DNA of 64,000 nucleotides from an uncultured Lachnospiraceae bacterium (GTDB lineage: Bacteria > Bacillota > Clostridia > Lachnospirales > Lachnospiraceae), in NCBI GenBank assembly GCA_910587085.1, contig CAJUMC010000002.1, forward strand, positions 1-64,000, written 5' to 3'. Shown here piece after piece: positions 16,399-24,738 of the stretch (within the stretch, counting starts at the first letter, position 1; the number at the start of each line of letters is the position of its first letter). The notes beneath the pieces were generated by a model, which saw nothing but the letters and a program-made list of their open reading frames with translations, searched no databases and was not told where the DNA came from. Position numbers and translations under genes: made by a program.

Positions 16399-17823
16399 AT
16401 GATAAAAGACAATCAGAAAACGCTTAACAGGCTTCATATAGTAATTGACGGCATACTGATCGCGCTGGCGTACCTGCTGGCCTATCAGCTGAGATTCCGG
16501 ATTCTGGTGCGTCTGCCGTTTTTCGCACTGGCGGACGGCGTCGGCTATTTTTCGCTTGCGTATTATGCGCAGAATCTGTATTTTCTTGTGCCGGGCTATC
16601 TTGTGATTTATTCGATCTGCAATCTGTACAAGCCGAAGCGGGGCGGCGGAAGCCGGCTGGAATACTGGAACCTGCTCAAGGCCAATGTCCTCGGACTGCT
16701 TGTATTTACGACGATGAATTACGCAGCAAAAGAAAACGATCTTTCCCGCGGGATGATACTTTTTATTTTCCCGGTGGTGAATTACACATTCGGCGTCCTG
16801 TTCCGCTCTGCACTCGGAAGAATTCTGCGGGTGATGAGAAAGCGGGGCTTCAATCAGAAGCATGTTCTGATCGTGGGCTACAGCCGGACGACGGAAGCAT
16901 ATATCGACCGGATCCGGCATAATCCGCAGTGGGGCTATCACATTCACGGGATTCTTGACGATAATATGGAGATCGGGACAATGTACAAAAAAGCGGCCGT
17001 GATCGGCAACTGCGGCGAGCTGGAAACCATGCTTTCAACCAACAGTTTTGACGAGATTGTTGTAACCCTGAGCATCAACGAGTATTCCAGGCTGGAATAC
17101 CTTGTCGGTATCTGCGAGAAGTCCGGCGTCCACACGAAATTCATTCCGGATTACCGAAGCGTAATACCGACCAGCCCGGTCACGGAGGACATGGACGGGC
17201 TGCCGGTGATCAATATCCGGAATGTGCCCTTGTCCGGCCTGTTCAACCGTTTTGTCAAGCGCAGCTTCGATCTGGTCGGCGCGGTGTTTGCGCTTGCGCT
17301 TGTGCTGCTCCCGATGCTGGTCATTGCCGTTATTATCAAATGCACCTCGAAGGGACCTGTGATTTTTTCCCAGGTCAGGGTGGGCCTGCATAACCGGGAG
17401 TTTAAGATGTACAAATTCCGCTCGATGGAACAGCAGCCGGAGTCCAGCGAGAAAAAGGCGTGGACTACGGCAAACGATGCGCGCGTGACGAAAATCGGCA
17501 GGATCATCCGGAAGACAAGCCTGGACGAGCTGCCTCAGCTGATCAATATTCTTAAGGGCGATATGAGCCTGATCGGGCCGAGGCCGGAGCGACCTTATTT
17601 TGTGGAAAAATTCAAGGAGGAGATCCCCCGCTACATGATTAAGCATCAGGTGCGGCCGGGCCTTTCCGGCTGGGCGCAGATCAACGGCTACCGCGGGGAC
17701 ACTTCGATTCGGAAAAGGATCGAATACGATCTGTATTATATCGAGAACTGGTCTGTCGGGATGGATTTTAAAATTTTGTTTCTGACGATATTTAAGGGAT
17801 TTATCAATAAAAATGCATATTGA
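16399..17823 (+). CDS. Polyprenyl-phosphate hexose-1-phosphate transferase (WcaJ/EpsL type)
   Basis: 474 residues, start with GAAAAAAGAGG upstream. The N-terminal 130 residues hold several membrane helices (HIVIDGILIALAYLLAYQL). A CoA-binding-like cytoplasmic domain follows (HVLIVGYSRTTEAYIDRI). The C-terminal catalytic domain has a membrane helix and the bacterial sugar transferase motifs KMYKFRSM, TSLDELPQL, GDMSLIGPRPERPYF and QVRPGLSGWAQINGYRG. The enzyme moves a sugar-phosphate from a nucleotide sugar to undecaprenyl phosphate, the first step of exopolysaccharide or capsule synthesis. No other polysaccharide genes lie here, so it is an orphan initiator. The interrupted clpX begins 12 bases after its stop, suggesting cotranscription. 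Confidence 0.92.
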   Translation: MIKDNQKTLNRLHIVIDGILIALAYLLAYQLRFRILVRLPFFALADGVGYFSLAYYAQNLYFLVPGYLVIYSICNLYKPKRGGGSRLEYWNLLKANVLGLLVFTTMNYAAKENDLSRGMILFIFPVVNYTFGVLFRSALGRILRVMRKRGFNQKHVLIVGYSRTTEAYIDRIRHNPQWGYHIHGILDDNMEIGTMYKKAAVIGNCGELETMLSTNSFDEIVVTLSINEYSRLEYLVGICEKSGVHTKFIPDYRSVIPTSPVTEDMDGLPVINIRNVPLSGLFNRFVKRSFDLVGAVFALALVLLPMLVIAVIIKCTSKGPVIFSQVRVGLHNREFKMYKFRSMEQQPESSEKKAWTTANDARVTKIGRIIRKTSLDELPQLINILKGDMSLIGPRPERPYFVEKFKEEIPRYMIKHQVRPGLSGWAQINGYRGDTSIRKRIEYDLYYIENWSVGMDFKILFLTIFKGFINKNAY

Positions 17824-17835
17824 CGGGAGGTACGA

Positions 17836-17967
17836 ATGAGCGGGGACAACAGGGAAGACAGGGAAGAAAAAGAGGAATTCTGCTATTTGTGCAGGAGGCC
17901 GGAAAGCGCCGCGGGCAAGCTTCTGCATCTGCAGCAGAATATTTGTATATGCACGGATTGCCTGTAG
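17836..17967 (+). pseudogene. clpX: ClpX zinc-binding domain, cut off by an in-frame TAG
   Basis: 43 codons starting at ATG 17836, five bases after GGGAGG, and ending at TAG 17965-17967. The peptide holds the four cysteines of a ClpX zinc finger (CYLC near residues 16-19 and CTDC at 39-42). Reading on in the same frame past the TAG gives KSFDMID and the whole ClpX ATPase without any shift. A glutamine codon CAG at this place would restore one protein of about 459 residues. TAG is used as a normal stop by several other genes in this window (hisC, asd, both ABC genes of the 43-kb module), so general recoding is unlikely. It is either a nonsense mutation or a genuine split gene. Confidence 0.75.
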
Positions 17968-17979
17968 AAATCCTTTGAT

Positions 17980-19215
17980 ATGATTGACACGTCGGGGAAC
18001 CCGATGTTTAACGGAAGCTTTGATCCTTCCATATTTTCAGCCGGGATGACGCCGTTTGCTGCAGTGAACGCGCAGAAGCTCAAGCAGAAAAAGCCGAAGG
18101 AGGAAAAACAGCAGAAGGAAGAGACGCGGGAGCCTGTAAGCATTCCGGCTCCGCACCGGATACGGGAGCAGCTTGATGAGTACGTGGTCGGGCAGGAACA
18201 GGCGAAAAAAGTGATTGCCGTGGCGGTTTACAACCATTACAAGCGCATCCGGGATAACGCCGCGGACGGAGTGGAGCTGGAAAAATCGAATATCCTGATG
18301 CTCGGCCCGACCGGAAGCGGAAAAACCTATCTGGTACAGACGCTGGCGAGGCTTCTGCAGGTGCCGCTCGCAATTACGGACGCGACATCGCTGACGGAGG
18401 CGGGCTACATCGGAGACGATGTCGAGAGCGTTCTCTCGAAGCTGCTGGCCGCCGCAGGAAACGATGTGGAGCAGGCGGAGCGCGGGATTGTATTTATCGA
18501 CGAGATTGACAAAATTGCAAAGAAGAGGAATACGAACAGCCGCGATGTCAGCGGCGAGGCCGTGCAGCAGGGGCTGCTGAAGCTGCTGGAGGGGGCCGAC
18601 GTGGAGGTGCCCGTGGGCGCCACAAGTAAAAACGCGATGGTGCCGATGACGACGATCAGCACGCGGAACATACTTTTTATCTGCGGCGGCGCGTTTTCCG
18701 AGCTGGGAAAGGTGATCCGGGAGAGGCTGAACAAGACAGCATCCATCGGCTTTTCCGCCGAGCTGCGCGACAAATATGACGGGGAGAAGGATATTCTGAA
18801 GCACGCCACGGCGGAGGATCTGCGCGAATTCGGGATGATTCCGGAATTTCTCGGCCGTCTTCCGGTGCTCTGCACGCTGGAGGATCTCAGCCGCGATATG
18901 CTCGTGCAGATTCTGACAGAGCCGAAAAATGCCATTATTCGGCAGTATAAAAAGCTTCTGGCAATGGACGAAGTGGAGCTGAATTTCGAACAGGGTGCGC
19001 TGGAGCTTGTGGCAGAGCGGGCGATGGACAGGAAAACCGGCGCACGCGCGCTGCGGGCGATCCTGGAGGAATTTATGCTCGATATTATGTACGAGATCCC
19101 GAAGGATGAGAATATCGGCAGGGTGACGATTACGCGGGACTATATGGAGCGGAAAGGGGCTCCCGGCATCGAACTTCGGGGGCGCCGGCCTGCGATCGGT
19201 GTAAATATGCCGTGA
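17980..19215 (+). CDS. clpX: Divergent ClpX ATPase domain (separated from its zinc finger)
   Basis: 411 residues from ATG 17980, in frame with the zinc-finger piece upstream but after a TAG. No ribosome site precedes this ATG, so restart or readthrough would be needed. Walker A is GPTGSGKTY, the pore loop is GYIG (GYVG in most ClpX), Walker B is FIDEIDK, the arginine-finger region is EFLGRLPV, and IGF near residue 256 is the ClpP-docking loop. ClpX unfolds tagged proteins and feeds them to ClpP. The block that follows QQGLLKLLEG is NAMVP-like rather than the usual RKH-containing loop, so this is probably a second, specialised ClpX paralogue. It is not next to tig or clpP, which supports this. 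Loss of the zinc domain would affect dimerisation and adaptor binding. Confidence 0.85.
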   Translation: MIDTSGNPMFNGSFDPSIFSAGMTPFAAVNAQKLKQKKPKEEKQQKEETREPVSIPAPHRIREQLDEYVVGQEQAKKVIAVAVYNHYKRIRDNAADGVELEKSNILMLGPTGSGKTYLVQTLARLLQVPLAITDATSLTEAGYIGDDVESVLSKLLAAAGNDVEQAERGIVFIDEIDKIAKKRNTNSRDVSGEAVQQGLLKLLEGADVEVPVGATSKNAMVPMTTISTRNILFICGGAFSELGKVIRERLNKTASIGFSAELRDKYDGEKDILKHATAEDLREFGMIPEFLGRLPVLCTLEDLSRDMLVQILTEPKNAIIRQYKKLLAMDEVELNFEQGALELVAERAMDRKTGARALRAILEEFMLDIMYEIPKDENIGRVTITRDYMERKGAPGIELRGRRPAIGVNMP

Positions 19216-19412
19216 TAATATAAGAATATACAAAAAATACTGTTTTAGAATATAAAATGGATAATCGCGGAAGAACAGGAAGTCAAATCCGGTGGATCGA
19301 ATGCATAAAAGCTGTTAAGATAACGGAGGAAGAAGAAAACGACAGCAGGTTGACCGCCGCAGCCCGTTCCTTTGCGACCGGCTGCGAGCTTGATGGGAGG
19401 AGCCGAATATTT

Positions 19413-20630
19413 ATGAAAAAGAAAAATACAAACCGATTGACAAAACTGATTTTTGGCGAGCTCGTCTGTCTGGCCGTCGTGTGCGTGGCAGTGTTTGCCC
19501 TTGTGCGATGGTCCGCCCGGGCGGAGGGAGAAGACGAAAACAGTGCGGGCGGAGCACTGGTGACCATAGCCGCATCGCCGGCCGCGGGCGCCGACGTACC
19601 GGAGAACGGCAGGGACCGCGGGAATGACGAAGCGGATAACATGCCGGGCGGGGAGACGCCGGTTCCGTCCGGGACGGGCGGACAGGCGGCAGTGACAGAG
19701 CCTGCGGAACCAGCAGGGCCGGGGAGCTCTGAAACGGAACCTGACGGGGGCGACGGATGGAAACCGGAGAAAAACGGGGAGCAGAATCCGGCCGATGCTT
19801 CCAAGCCGACTCCGACCATGACGGCAGAGCCGACCGAAGGGGAGAAGCCGACGAAAGCGCCGAAGCCGACGACAACACCAAAGCCGACCGTGGCTCCAAA
19901 GCCGACGGAAGCGCCGAAGCCTACGAAGGCACCGAAGCCGACCGCTGCTCCGAAACCTACCGAAGCACCAAAGCCGACGGAGGCACCGAAGCCGACCGGA
20001 AGCCAGTCGGGAATTACGGAAAAGCCGGGCATGGATATGGATTTCATCAATTCCCTTTCGACACCGCAGTCCGGAGAAAAACTGACAGCCGAAGGTGCCG
20101 TGGATACGGTATATTATCTGCAGACGGATTCCCGCTGGGGCAACAAGTTTTACGGAGGCGAGGATACGATCGCAAAGTATGGCTGCGGGCCGACCTCCAT
20201 GGCAATCGTGGTTTCGAGCCTTACCGAGATCGGCATTGATCCGGAGCAGATGTGCGGCTGGGCAAATGCCAACGGCTACTGGTATCCGAAGAGCGGTTCG
20301 CTGCACTCGGTTGTAAACGGAACGGCGAAGGCGTTCGGCCTGAAATCGGAGGGCGTGGGAAACGACAGCTCGACGGAGAAAAAGGTGAAGGATGCGCTGA
20401 AAAACGGCGATATGGCCGTCGTCCTGATGGGCAAGGGGCATTTTACAAAGAGCGGGCACTTTATCGTTCTGCGCGGTATCACGGCGGAAGGCAAGATTCT
20501 TGTTGCCGACTGCAACAGCCGGGATAACACGCTGACTGAGTGGGATTTTGAAACCATCCAGTCCGAAGCGAAATGGGCGTCGGACGGCGGCCCGTTCTGG
20601 ATTATCCGGAATCCGAATACAATACAGTAA
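19413..20630 (+). CDS. Membrane-anchored C39-type cysteine peptidase on a Pro-rich stalk
   Basis: 405 residues from ATG 19413, preceded by GGGAGGAG; the frame opens at 19257 but that part lacks similarity. A single membrane segment (residues 9-29) anchors the protein. Residues 60-200 are a Pro/Thr/Glu stalk that includes eight and a half KPTxAP units. The last 170 residues form a Peptidase_C39-like domain: Cys258 in KYGCGPTSM, His349 in GHFIVL and the NSRDN segment as third site. Such standalone domains differ from bacteriocin-exporter C39 domains and probably cut extracellular or wall peptides. It lies between clpX and a serine-less subtilase, all on one strand. The substrate is unknown. Confidence 0.8.
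   Translation: MKKKNTNRLTKLIFGELVCLAVVCVAVFALVRWSARAEGEDENSAGGALVTIAASPAAGADVPENGRDRGNDEADNMPGGETPVPSGTGGQAAVTEPAEPAGPGSSETEPDGGDGWKPEKNGEQNPADASKPTPTMTAEPTEGEKPTKAPKPTTTPKPTVAPKPTEAPKPTKAPKPTAAPKPTEAPKPTEAPKPTGSQSGITEKPGMDMDFINSLSTPQSGEKLTAEGAVDTVYYLQTDSRWGNKFYGGEDTIAKYGCGPTSMAIVVSSLTEIGIDPEQMCGWANANGYWYPKSGSLHSVVNGTAKAFGLKSEGVGNDSSTEKKVKDALKNGDMAVVLMGKGHFTKSGHFIVLRGITAEGKILVADCNSRDNTLTEWDFETIQSEAKWASDGGPFWIIRNPNTIQ
19845..19997 (+). repeat. In-frame 18-bp repeats coding KPTxAP
   Basis: Eight and a half 18-base units in the stalk of the C39 peptidase. The variable residue x is K, T, V, E or A. Such arrays easily change copy number by slippage, altering stalk length without breaking the frame. 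Confidence 0.9.
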
Positions 20631-20652
20631 TTCTACTGCGCGGAGGCGCGTA

Positions 20653-22395
20653 ATGAATTGCAGGGAAGCAATTTTCGGGGAGAACACAAGGGAATTTTTT
20701 GTCCAGAGATACCGGCCGCTGGAGGAGCTTCAGTCGAGGTATGGTTTTGACTGCATCAAGCCGCTCAACAGCGATTATGCGGTTGCCTATCTGCAATCTT
20801 CTCGGCTGGCCAATTTCGGGCTGGGATTTGCAAATGTATACAGCGCGGTGCCGAAGTGCTACGCGCTGACAAACGGGGGAGCAGAGAACGCCTCCGGTGC
20901 GGGGGAGCACGACAGCGGGCCTGCACTGGAGGCGATTGGCGTGGCTCAGCTGCGCAGGCTACCGTATCTGGATCTGTATGGGGGAGGCGTGCTGATCGGA
21001 TTTGTGGATACCGGGATTGATTATAAGCATCCTGTTTTCCGCAAGCCGGACGGAACAAGCCGAATCCGTGCAATCTGGGATCAGACGGTACAGGACGGGA
21101 CGCCGCCGGACGGCTTTGACTACGGGCAGGAGTATACGCAGGAGGATATCACCCGTGCGCTTGCCTCGGAGAATCCTGCCGCGCTTGTGCCCGAGACGGA
21201 TGACAACGGGCACGGCACTTTTGTGGCAGGGACGGCGGCCGGGAACCTTGTGCGGGAGGACAGCTTTTCGGGCGTCGCGCCGCAGGCGGAAATCGTGATG
21301 GTGAAGCTGAAGCAGGCGAAGCAGTATCTGAGGGATATCTATTTTATTCCGCCTGGGGCGGACTGCTACCAGGAAACGGATCTGGCGTTCGGGGTGGAAT
21401 ATCTTGTGAGAACCGCGGAGGCGGCAAACCGGCCGCTGATCATCTGCATGACGCTCGGAACCAATTCCGGAGGGCATGACGGGGCCGGCATACTCGACGA
21501 AATTCTCGACGGCTATGCAGGGCGCTACAGCAGCTGCATTATCGTTTCCACAGGAAGCGAAGCAGGCTACGGACTGCACTACCATTCCTTCGGGGCGGAG
21601 GGGGAATACGAGGAGGTGGAGCTGCGCATCGGGGAGCGGGAGCGCGGATTTACCATGGAGCTTTGGGCGACCTCGCTCAACCAGTATTCTGTTTCTGTTA
21701 TCTCGCCGACCGGAGAGCTGATCAACCGGGAGATGAACCGGCGGAACCACAGTCAGATCATGAATTTTCTTTTTGAGGACACCCGAATATATCTTGATTA
21801 TTTTATGGCGGAAACGCGTACGGGAAATCAGCTGATCATTATGCGCATGCAGCAGCCGACGCCGGGAATCTGGCGTTTCCTTGTGTACCGGGATCAGGAT
21901 TTCGGCGGGGACTTCGATATCTGGCTGCCGGTGCATGCGTTTGTGCAGGAGGATACGTATTTTCTGCGGCCGAATCCGGATATTACAATTACCGATCCCG
22001 GAAATACGCGCCGGCTGATTACGGCATCCTCGTACCGGATATCCGACCGCTCGATCTATCAGTATTCTGGGCGGGGGTTTACGCGGAACGGGGTGATCAA
22101 GCCCGACATTTCAGCTCCCGGCGTGGCGGTCTACGGCCCGCGGACGGGCGGGGGCTACTTCCTTTCCGACGGAGGGGCCGGTGCGGCAGCGCTGACGGCG
22201 GGCGGCTGCGCGCTGATTCTGGAATGGGCGATCGTTAAGGGAAGACAGCCTGATATCCGGACACAGGAAATCAAGCGCCTGCTTCGCGGCGGAGCGGAGC
22301 GGGCGGGCGTGGTTCTGCCGAGCAGGGAGTGGGGCTTCGGCCGCGTAAATTTTTATGGTGTATTTGAGGAGCTGAGAACGGTAGTAAATAGTTAG
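20653..22395 (+). CDS. Csp-like subtilase lacking its catalytic serine (pseudoprotease)
   Basis: 580 residues from ATG 20653 with GGAGG seven bases upstream; the frame opens at 20548. The fold is S8 subtilase of the clostridial Csp type: Asp119 in FVDTGIDY, His187 in DDNGHGTFVAGT and the oxyanion Asn271 in LGTNSGGHDG are all present. Where active relatives have a GTSxAAA block, this protein reads DGGAGAAA at residues 506-513, so the nucleophile serine is replaced by Ala509. There is no signal peptide. In Clostridioides difficile, serine-less CspA and CspC regulate spore germination, so a signalling or scaffolding role is plausible by analogy only. The surrounding sequence is intact and shows no decay. 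Confidence 0.85.
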   Translation: MNCREAIFGENTREFFVQRYRPLEELQSRYGFDCIKPLNSDYAVAYLQSSRLANFGLGFANVYSAVPKCYALTNGGAENASGAGEHDSGPALEAIGVAQLRRLPYLDLYGGGVLIGFVDTGIDYKHPVFRKPDGTSRIRAIWDQTVQDGTPPDGFDYGQEYTQEDITRALASENPAALVPETDDNGHGTFVAGTAAGNLVREDSFSGVAPQAEIVMVKLKQAKQYLRDIYFIPPGADCYQETDLAFGVEYLVRTAEAANRPLIICMTLGTNSGGHDGAGILDEILDGYAGRYSSCIIVSTGSEAGYGLHYHSFGAEGEYEEVELRIGERERGFTMELWATSLNQYSVSVISPTGELINREMNRRNHSQIMNFLFEDTRIYLDYFMAETRTGNQLIIMRMQQPTPGIWRFLVYRDQDFGGDFDIWLPVHAFVQEDTYFLRPNPDITITDPGNTRRLITASSYRISDRSIYQYSGRGFTRNGVIKPDISAPGVAVYGPRTGGGYFLSDGGAGAAALTAGGCALILEWAIVKGRQPDIRTQEIKRLLRGGAERAGVVLPSREWGFGRVNFYGVFEELRTVVNS

Positions 22396-22885
22396 AACGA
22401 GGCTGTGCCCGGGGCGTTTTTGGGGGCTCTGGTTCTGCACTCTGCTGCGGATGATTTTCCTGCAGGGCAAAGGGAGCTTTTTAGGTTCTGACAGCAGGAG
22501 CCGTGGGAGACAGCGGAAGCGCGGAGCATCTTTTTCTGCCGTACTTCTGCTTTCCGGGCCGGCGTCTTTTTCGCGATCCGTTAGCAGCCGGCCGGCGGAG
22601 CATTCTGTGGCACGGATCGAATACGGTTCCGGCGGTCTGCCTGCCGGGTGGTACAGGCAGGCAAAAGCTGATTTGTCTGCCAAGAGTGCTCCGGACTCCT
22701 GCATAGAACAATCTGCGGACGGGCATTGGGCGGTGTATCTGCCTTTGGTTTTGCCCATGCATGTGCCGGCAGCAGCATATTTGCTGTAATTTGATGAAAA
22801 AATGAAATTTACTGAAATTTGAGCTTGCATTCTGGCGGGAAGTTGTGATAAAATAAACAAGAATCAGGAAAATCAGATAAATTAC
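22396..22885 (+). other. Intergenic region before tRNA-Ala
   Basis: About 490 bases. A promoter for the tRNA lies at its right end. Open frames in the middle (for example 22451-22789) have no ribosome site and biased residue content, and I do not support them. No terminator is obvious after the subtilase gene. Confidence 0.5.
22825..22854 (+). promoter_or_regulatory. Probable tRNA promoter
   Basis: TTGCAT (22825-22830), an 18-base spacer and TAAAAT (22849-22854), about 30 bases upstream of the tRNA. Confidence 0.5.
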
Positions 22886-22958
22886 GGGCTTGTAGCTCAG
22901 ATGGGAGAGCGCTGCGTTCGCAACGCAGAGGTCATGGGTTCGAATCCCACCAGGTCCA
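22886..22958 (+). tRNA. tRNA-Ala (anticodon CGC)
   Basis: A 73-base cloverleaf. The acceptor stem GGGCTTG/CAGGTCC includes the G3-U70 pair that identifies alanine tRNAs. The anticodon stem is CTGCG/CGCAG with loop TTCGCAA, giving anticodon CGC, which reads GCG. The T arm has GGTTCGAATCC. CCA is not encoded. It is a single tRNA, not part of an array. Confidence 0.95.
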
Positions 22959-22961
22959 CAC

Positions 22962-22998
22962 GCAAAAAAGAACTGCCCCGGAGGGTGGTTCTTTTTGC
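22962..22998 (+). terminator. Terminator after tRNA-Ala
   Basis: GCAAAAAAGAACTGCCC faces GGGTGGTTCTTTTTGC a few bases after the tRNA end. A run on one arm and T run on the other suggest action in both directions. Confidence 0.75.
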
Positions 22999-23085
22999 AT
23001 ATCCTGAACACCGTATGTATGCAGTATCAGGCAGACGCCGGAAGCCGGAAGCGAAAACGCAGTGCACATGGAAATGGAGGAAGCT

Positions 23086-23352
23086 ATGCCGTGGATTAAT
23101 AAAATTATGAGAAAGCTGCCGAAGAAGCAGATCACGCCGGAGGAGCTGGAGCAGCAGGCCAGAAAATTTGAGCAGCCTCCGCTGGTGGTGCAGATTGAAG
23201 AAAAAAAGGGCGAGGACGGTCTTGACGAGAACGGGGAGTATGAGATACTCGAGCGGGAGATTCTGCCGGAGAAAATTATTTGTCCGGACTGCGGGGGAAT
23301 TACCCTGGAGGGGCTGGATTTCTGCGATAAATGCGGAGGGACGCTTCATTAG
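23086..23352 (+). CDS. Small zinc-ribbon protein
   Basis: 88 residues from ATG 23086, preceded by GGAGGAAGCT; the frame opens at 23062. Residues 1-65 are charged and probably helical (ITPEELEQQARKFEQ). The C-terminus carries CPDCGG and CDKCGG, a zinc ribbon binding one zinc ion through four cysteines. It is cytoplasmic. Its function is not known. It sits between a tRNA and the aminotransferase gene, which has its own promoter, so no shared job is implied. Confidence 0.7.
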   Translation: MPWINKIMRKLPKKQITPEELEQQARKFEQPPLVVQIEEKKGEDGLDENGEYEILEREILPEKIICPDCGGITLEGLDFCDKCGGTLH

Positions 23353-23403
23353 CCGGACTGATCAAGCAGGCAGATGCGGGCTTGCTCCGGTGTCAAAAAT
23401 AAA

Positions 23404-23432
23404 TTGACAATGCAGGGGCATTCGTATATTAT
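23404..23432 (+). promoter_or_regulatory. Promoter for the HisC-type aminotransferase
   Basis: TTGACA (23404-23409), a 17-base spacer and TATTAT (23427-23432). A leader of about 140 bases follows. Confidence 0.65.
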
Positions 23433-23577
23433 CGTAGTCGGAAGAGACGGATGGAGCCCGGGAAGATGAACGGAACTGGCACTGCAGGGAAGGCCGGCGG
23501 GAGCGGACGCCGCGGGGAAGACGCTGTCCGGGAAGTTTAACCGAACAGACGCTGCATGGCGGAAACGGAGGATAATA

Positions 23578-24642
23578 ATGAGAGAATGGGAAAATAATTT
23601 TCGGCGGGTGGAACCGTACACGCCGGGGGAGCAGCCGGATTTTCCGGACATGATAAAGCTCAATACAAACGAATGTCCGTATCCGCCTGCACCGCGTACG
23701 GCAGAGGCGCTGCGTGAACTGGCGCTTAAGTCGGACAGACTGCGGCTGTATCCGGATTTCCGGGCCGGGGCACTGGCCGAATGTCTGGCGCGCCGCTATG
23801 GGCTGGCGCAGGAACAGCTTTTTGTTGGTGTCGGCTCGGATGATGTGCTGTCCGTCGCGTTTTTGACCTTTTTCAATACGGAGAAGCCGGTGCTGTTTCC
23901 GGATATCACCTATTCGTTTTATGATGTATGGGCCGAGCTGTACCGCATTCCCTATGAGCGTCCGGCGCTGGACGGGAACTTCCGGATTCGCAGAGAGGAC
24001 TATTACCGGGAGAACGGCGGTATTGTGCTTGCAAATCCGAACGCGCCTACCTCGATTGCAGAGGGCCTTGATTTTATCGAAGATATTCTTAAGCACAACC
24101 GGAAATCGGTAGTCATCTTGGACGAGGCTTATGTCGATTTCGGTGCGGTTTCGGCCTTGCCGCTGCTCGAAAAATATGAGAACCTTCTTGTTGTGCAGAC
24201 ATTTTCCAAATCGCGCGCGATGGCGGGCATGCGAATCGGCTATGCGATGGGGCATCCGTCGCTGATCCGCGCGATGAACGCGGTAAAATATTCCATTAAT
24301 TCCTACACCATGAATTACCCGTCTCTTGTCTGCGGCGTATGTGCGGTGGAGGACGACGCATATTTCAGGGAATGCTGCGCGAAGATTGTCCGGACCCGTG
24401 CCTGGACGGGGGTGCAGCTTGCAGAGCTGGGCTTTTCCTGCCTGGAGTCGTCGGCGAACTTTCTGTTTGCGTCGCATGAAAGTGTGCCGGCAAAACAGAT
24501 TTTTGAGGCGCTGCGCGAAAAGAATATTTTTGTGCGTTATTTTGATAAGCCGCGTATCCGCAATTTCCTGCGCATAACGATCGGCACCGACCGTCAGATG
24601 CAGGCGCTGATCGAAGCGCTGAAGCAAATTGTGAAGCAGTAG
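23578..24642 (+). CDS. hisC: Histidinol-phosphate aminotransferase
   Basis: 354 residues, start after ACGGAGGATAATA. It is a class I/II pyridoxal-phosphate aminotransferase of the HisC branch: KLNTNECPYPP near the start, NPNAPTS, DEAYVDF, the cofactor lysine Lys211 in TFSKSRAMAG, and a phosphate-binding arginine in MRIGYAMG. HisC moves an amino group from glutamate to imidazole acetol phosphate in histidine synthesis; relatives also act on aromatic keto acids. No other his genes are near, so substrate assignment rests on sequence pattern alone. The length is standard. Confidence 0.87.
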   Translation: MREWENNFRRVEPYTPGEQPDFPDMIKLNTNECPYPPAPRTAEALRELALKSDRLRLYPDFRAGALAECLARRYGLAQEQLFVGVGSDDVLSVAFLTFFNTEKPVLFPDITYSFYDVWAELYRIPYERPALDGNFRIRREDYYRENGGIVLANPNAPTSIAEGLDFIEDILKHNRKSVVILDEAYVDFGAVSALPLLEKYENLLVVQTFSKSRAMAGMRIGYAMGHPSLIRAMNAVKYSINSYTMNYPSLVCGVCAVEDDAYFRECCAKIVRTRAWTGVQLAELGFSCLESSANFLFASHESVPAKQIFEALREKNIFVRYFDKPRIRNFLRITIGTDRQMQALIEALKQIVKQ

Positions 24643-24738
24643 CCGGCGCGGAAGATGTGGACGGGGAAGCAGTGGACATCGAAGCGGATAATTGTATCTG
24701 CGATATAATTACCTAAAATCAAGGAAGAGGGATATATT

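Noticed and set aside
17965..17967. Genome-wide reassignment of TAG to glutamine
   Set aside because: hisC, asd, popT, the pseudo-subtilase, the zinc-ribbon gene and both ABC genes of the 43-kb module end with TAG at the expected protein length.
19245..20687. 480-codon minus-strand frame with Arg/Leu-rich repeats
   Set aside because: It mirrors the KPTxAP stalk repeats of the C39 peptidase gene.
22451..22789. 112-codon plus-strand frame before tRNA-Ala
   Set aside because: No ribosome site, low-similarity Ser/Arg/Gly-rich product and overlapping frames on the other strand of similar quality.
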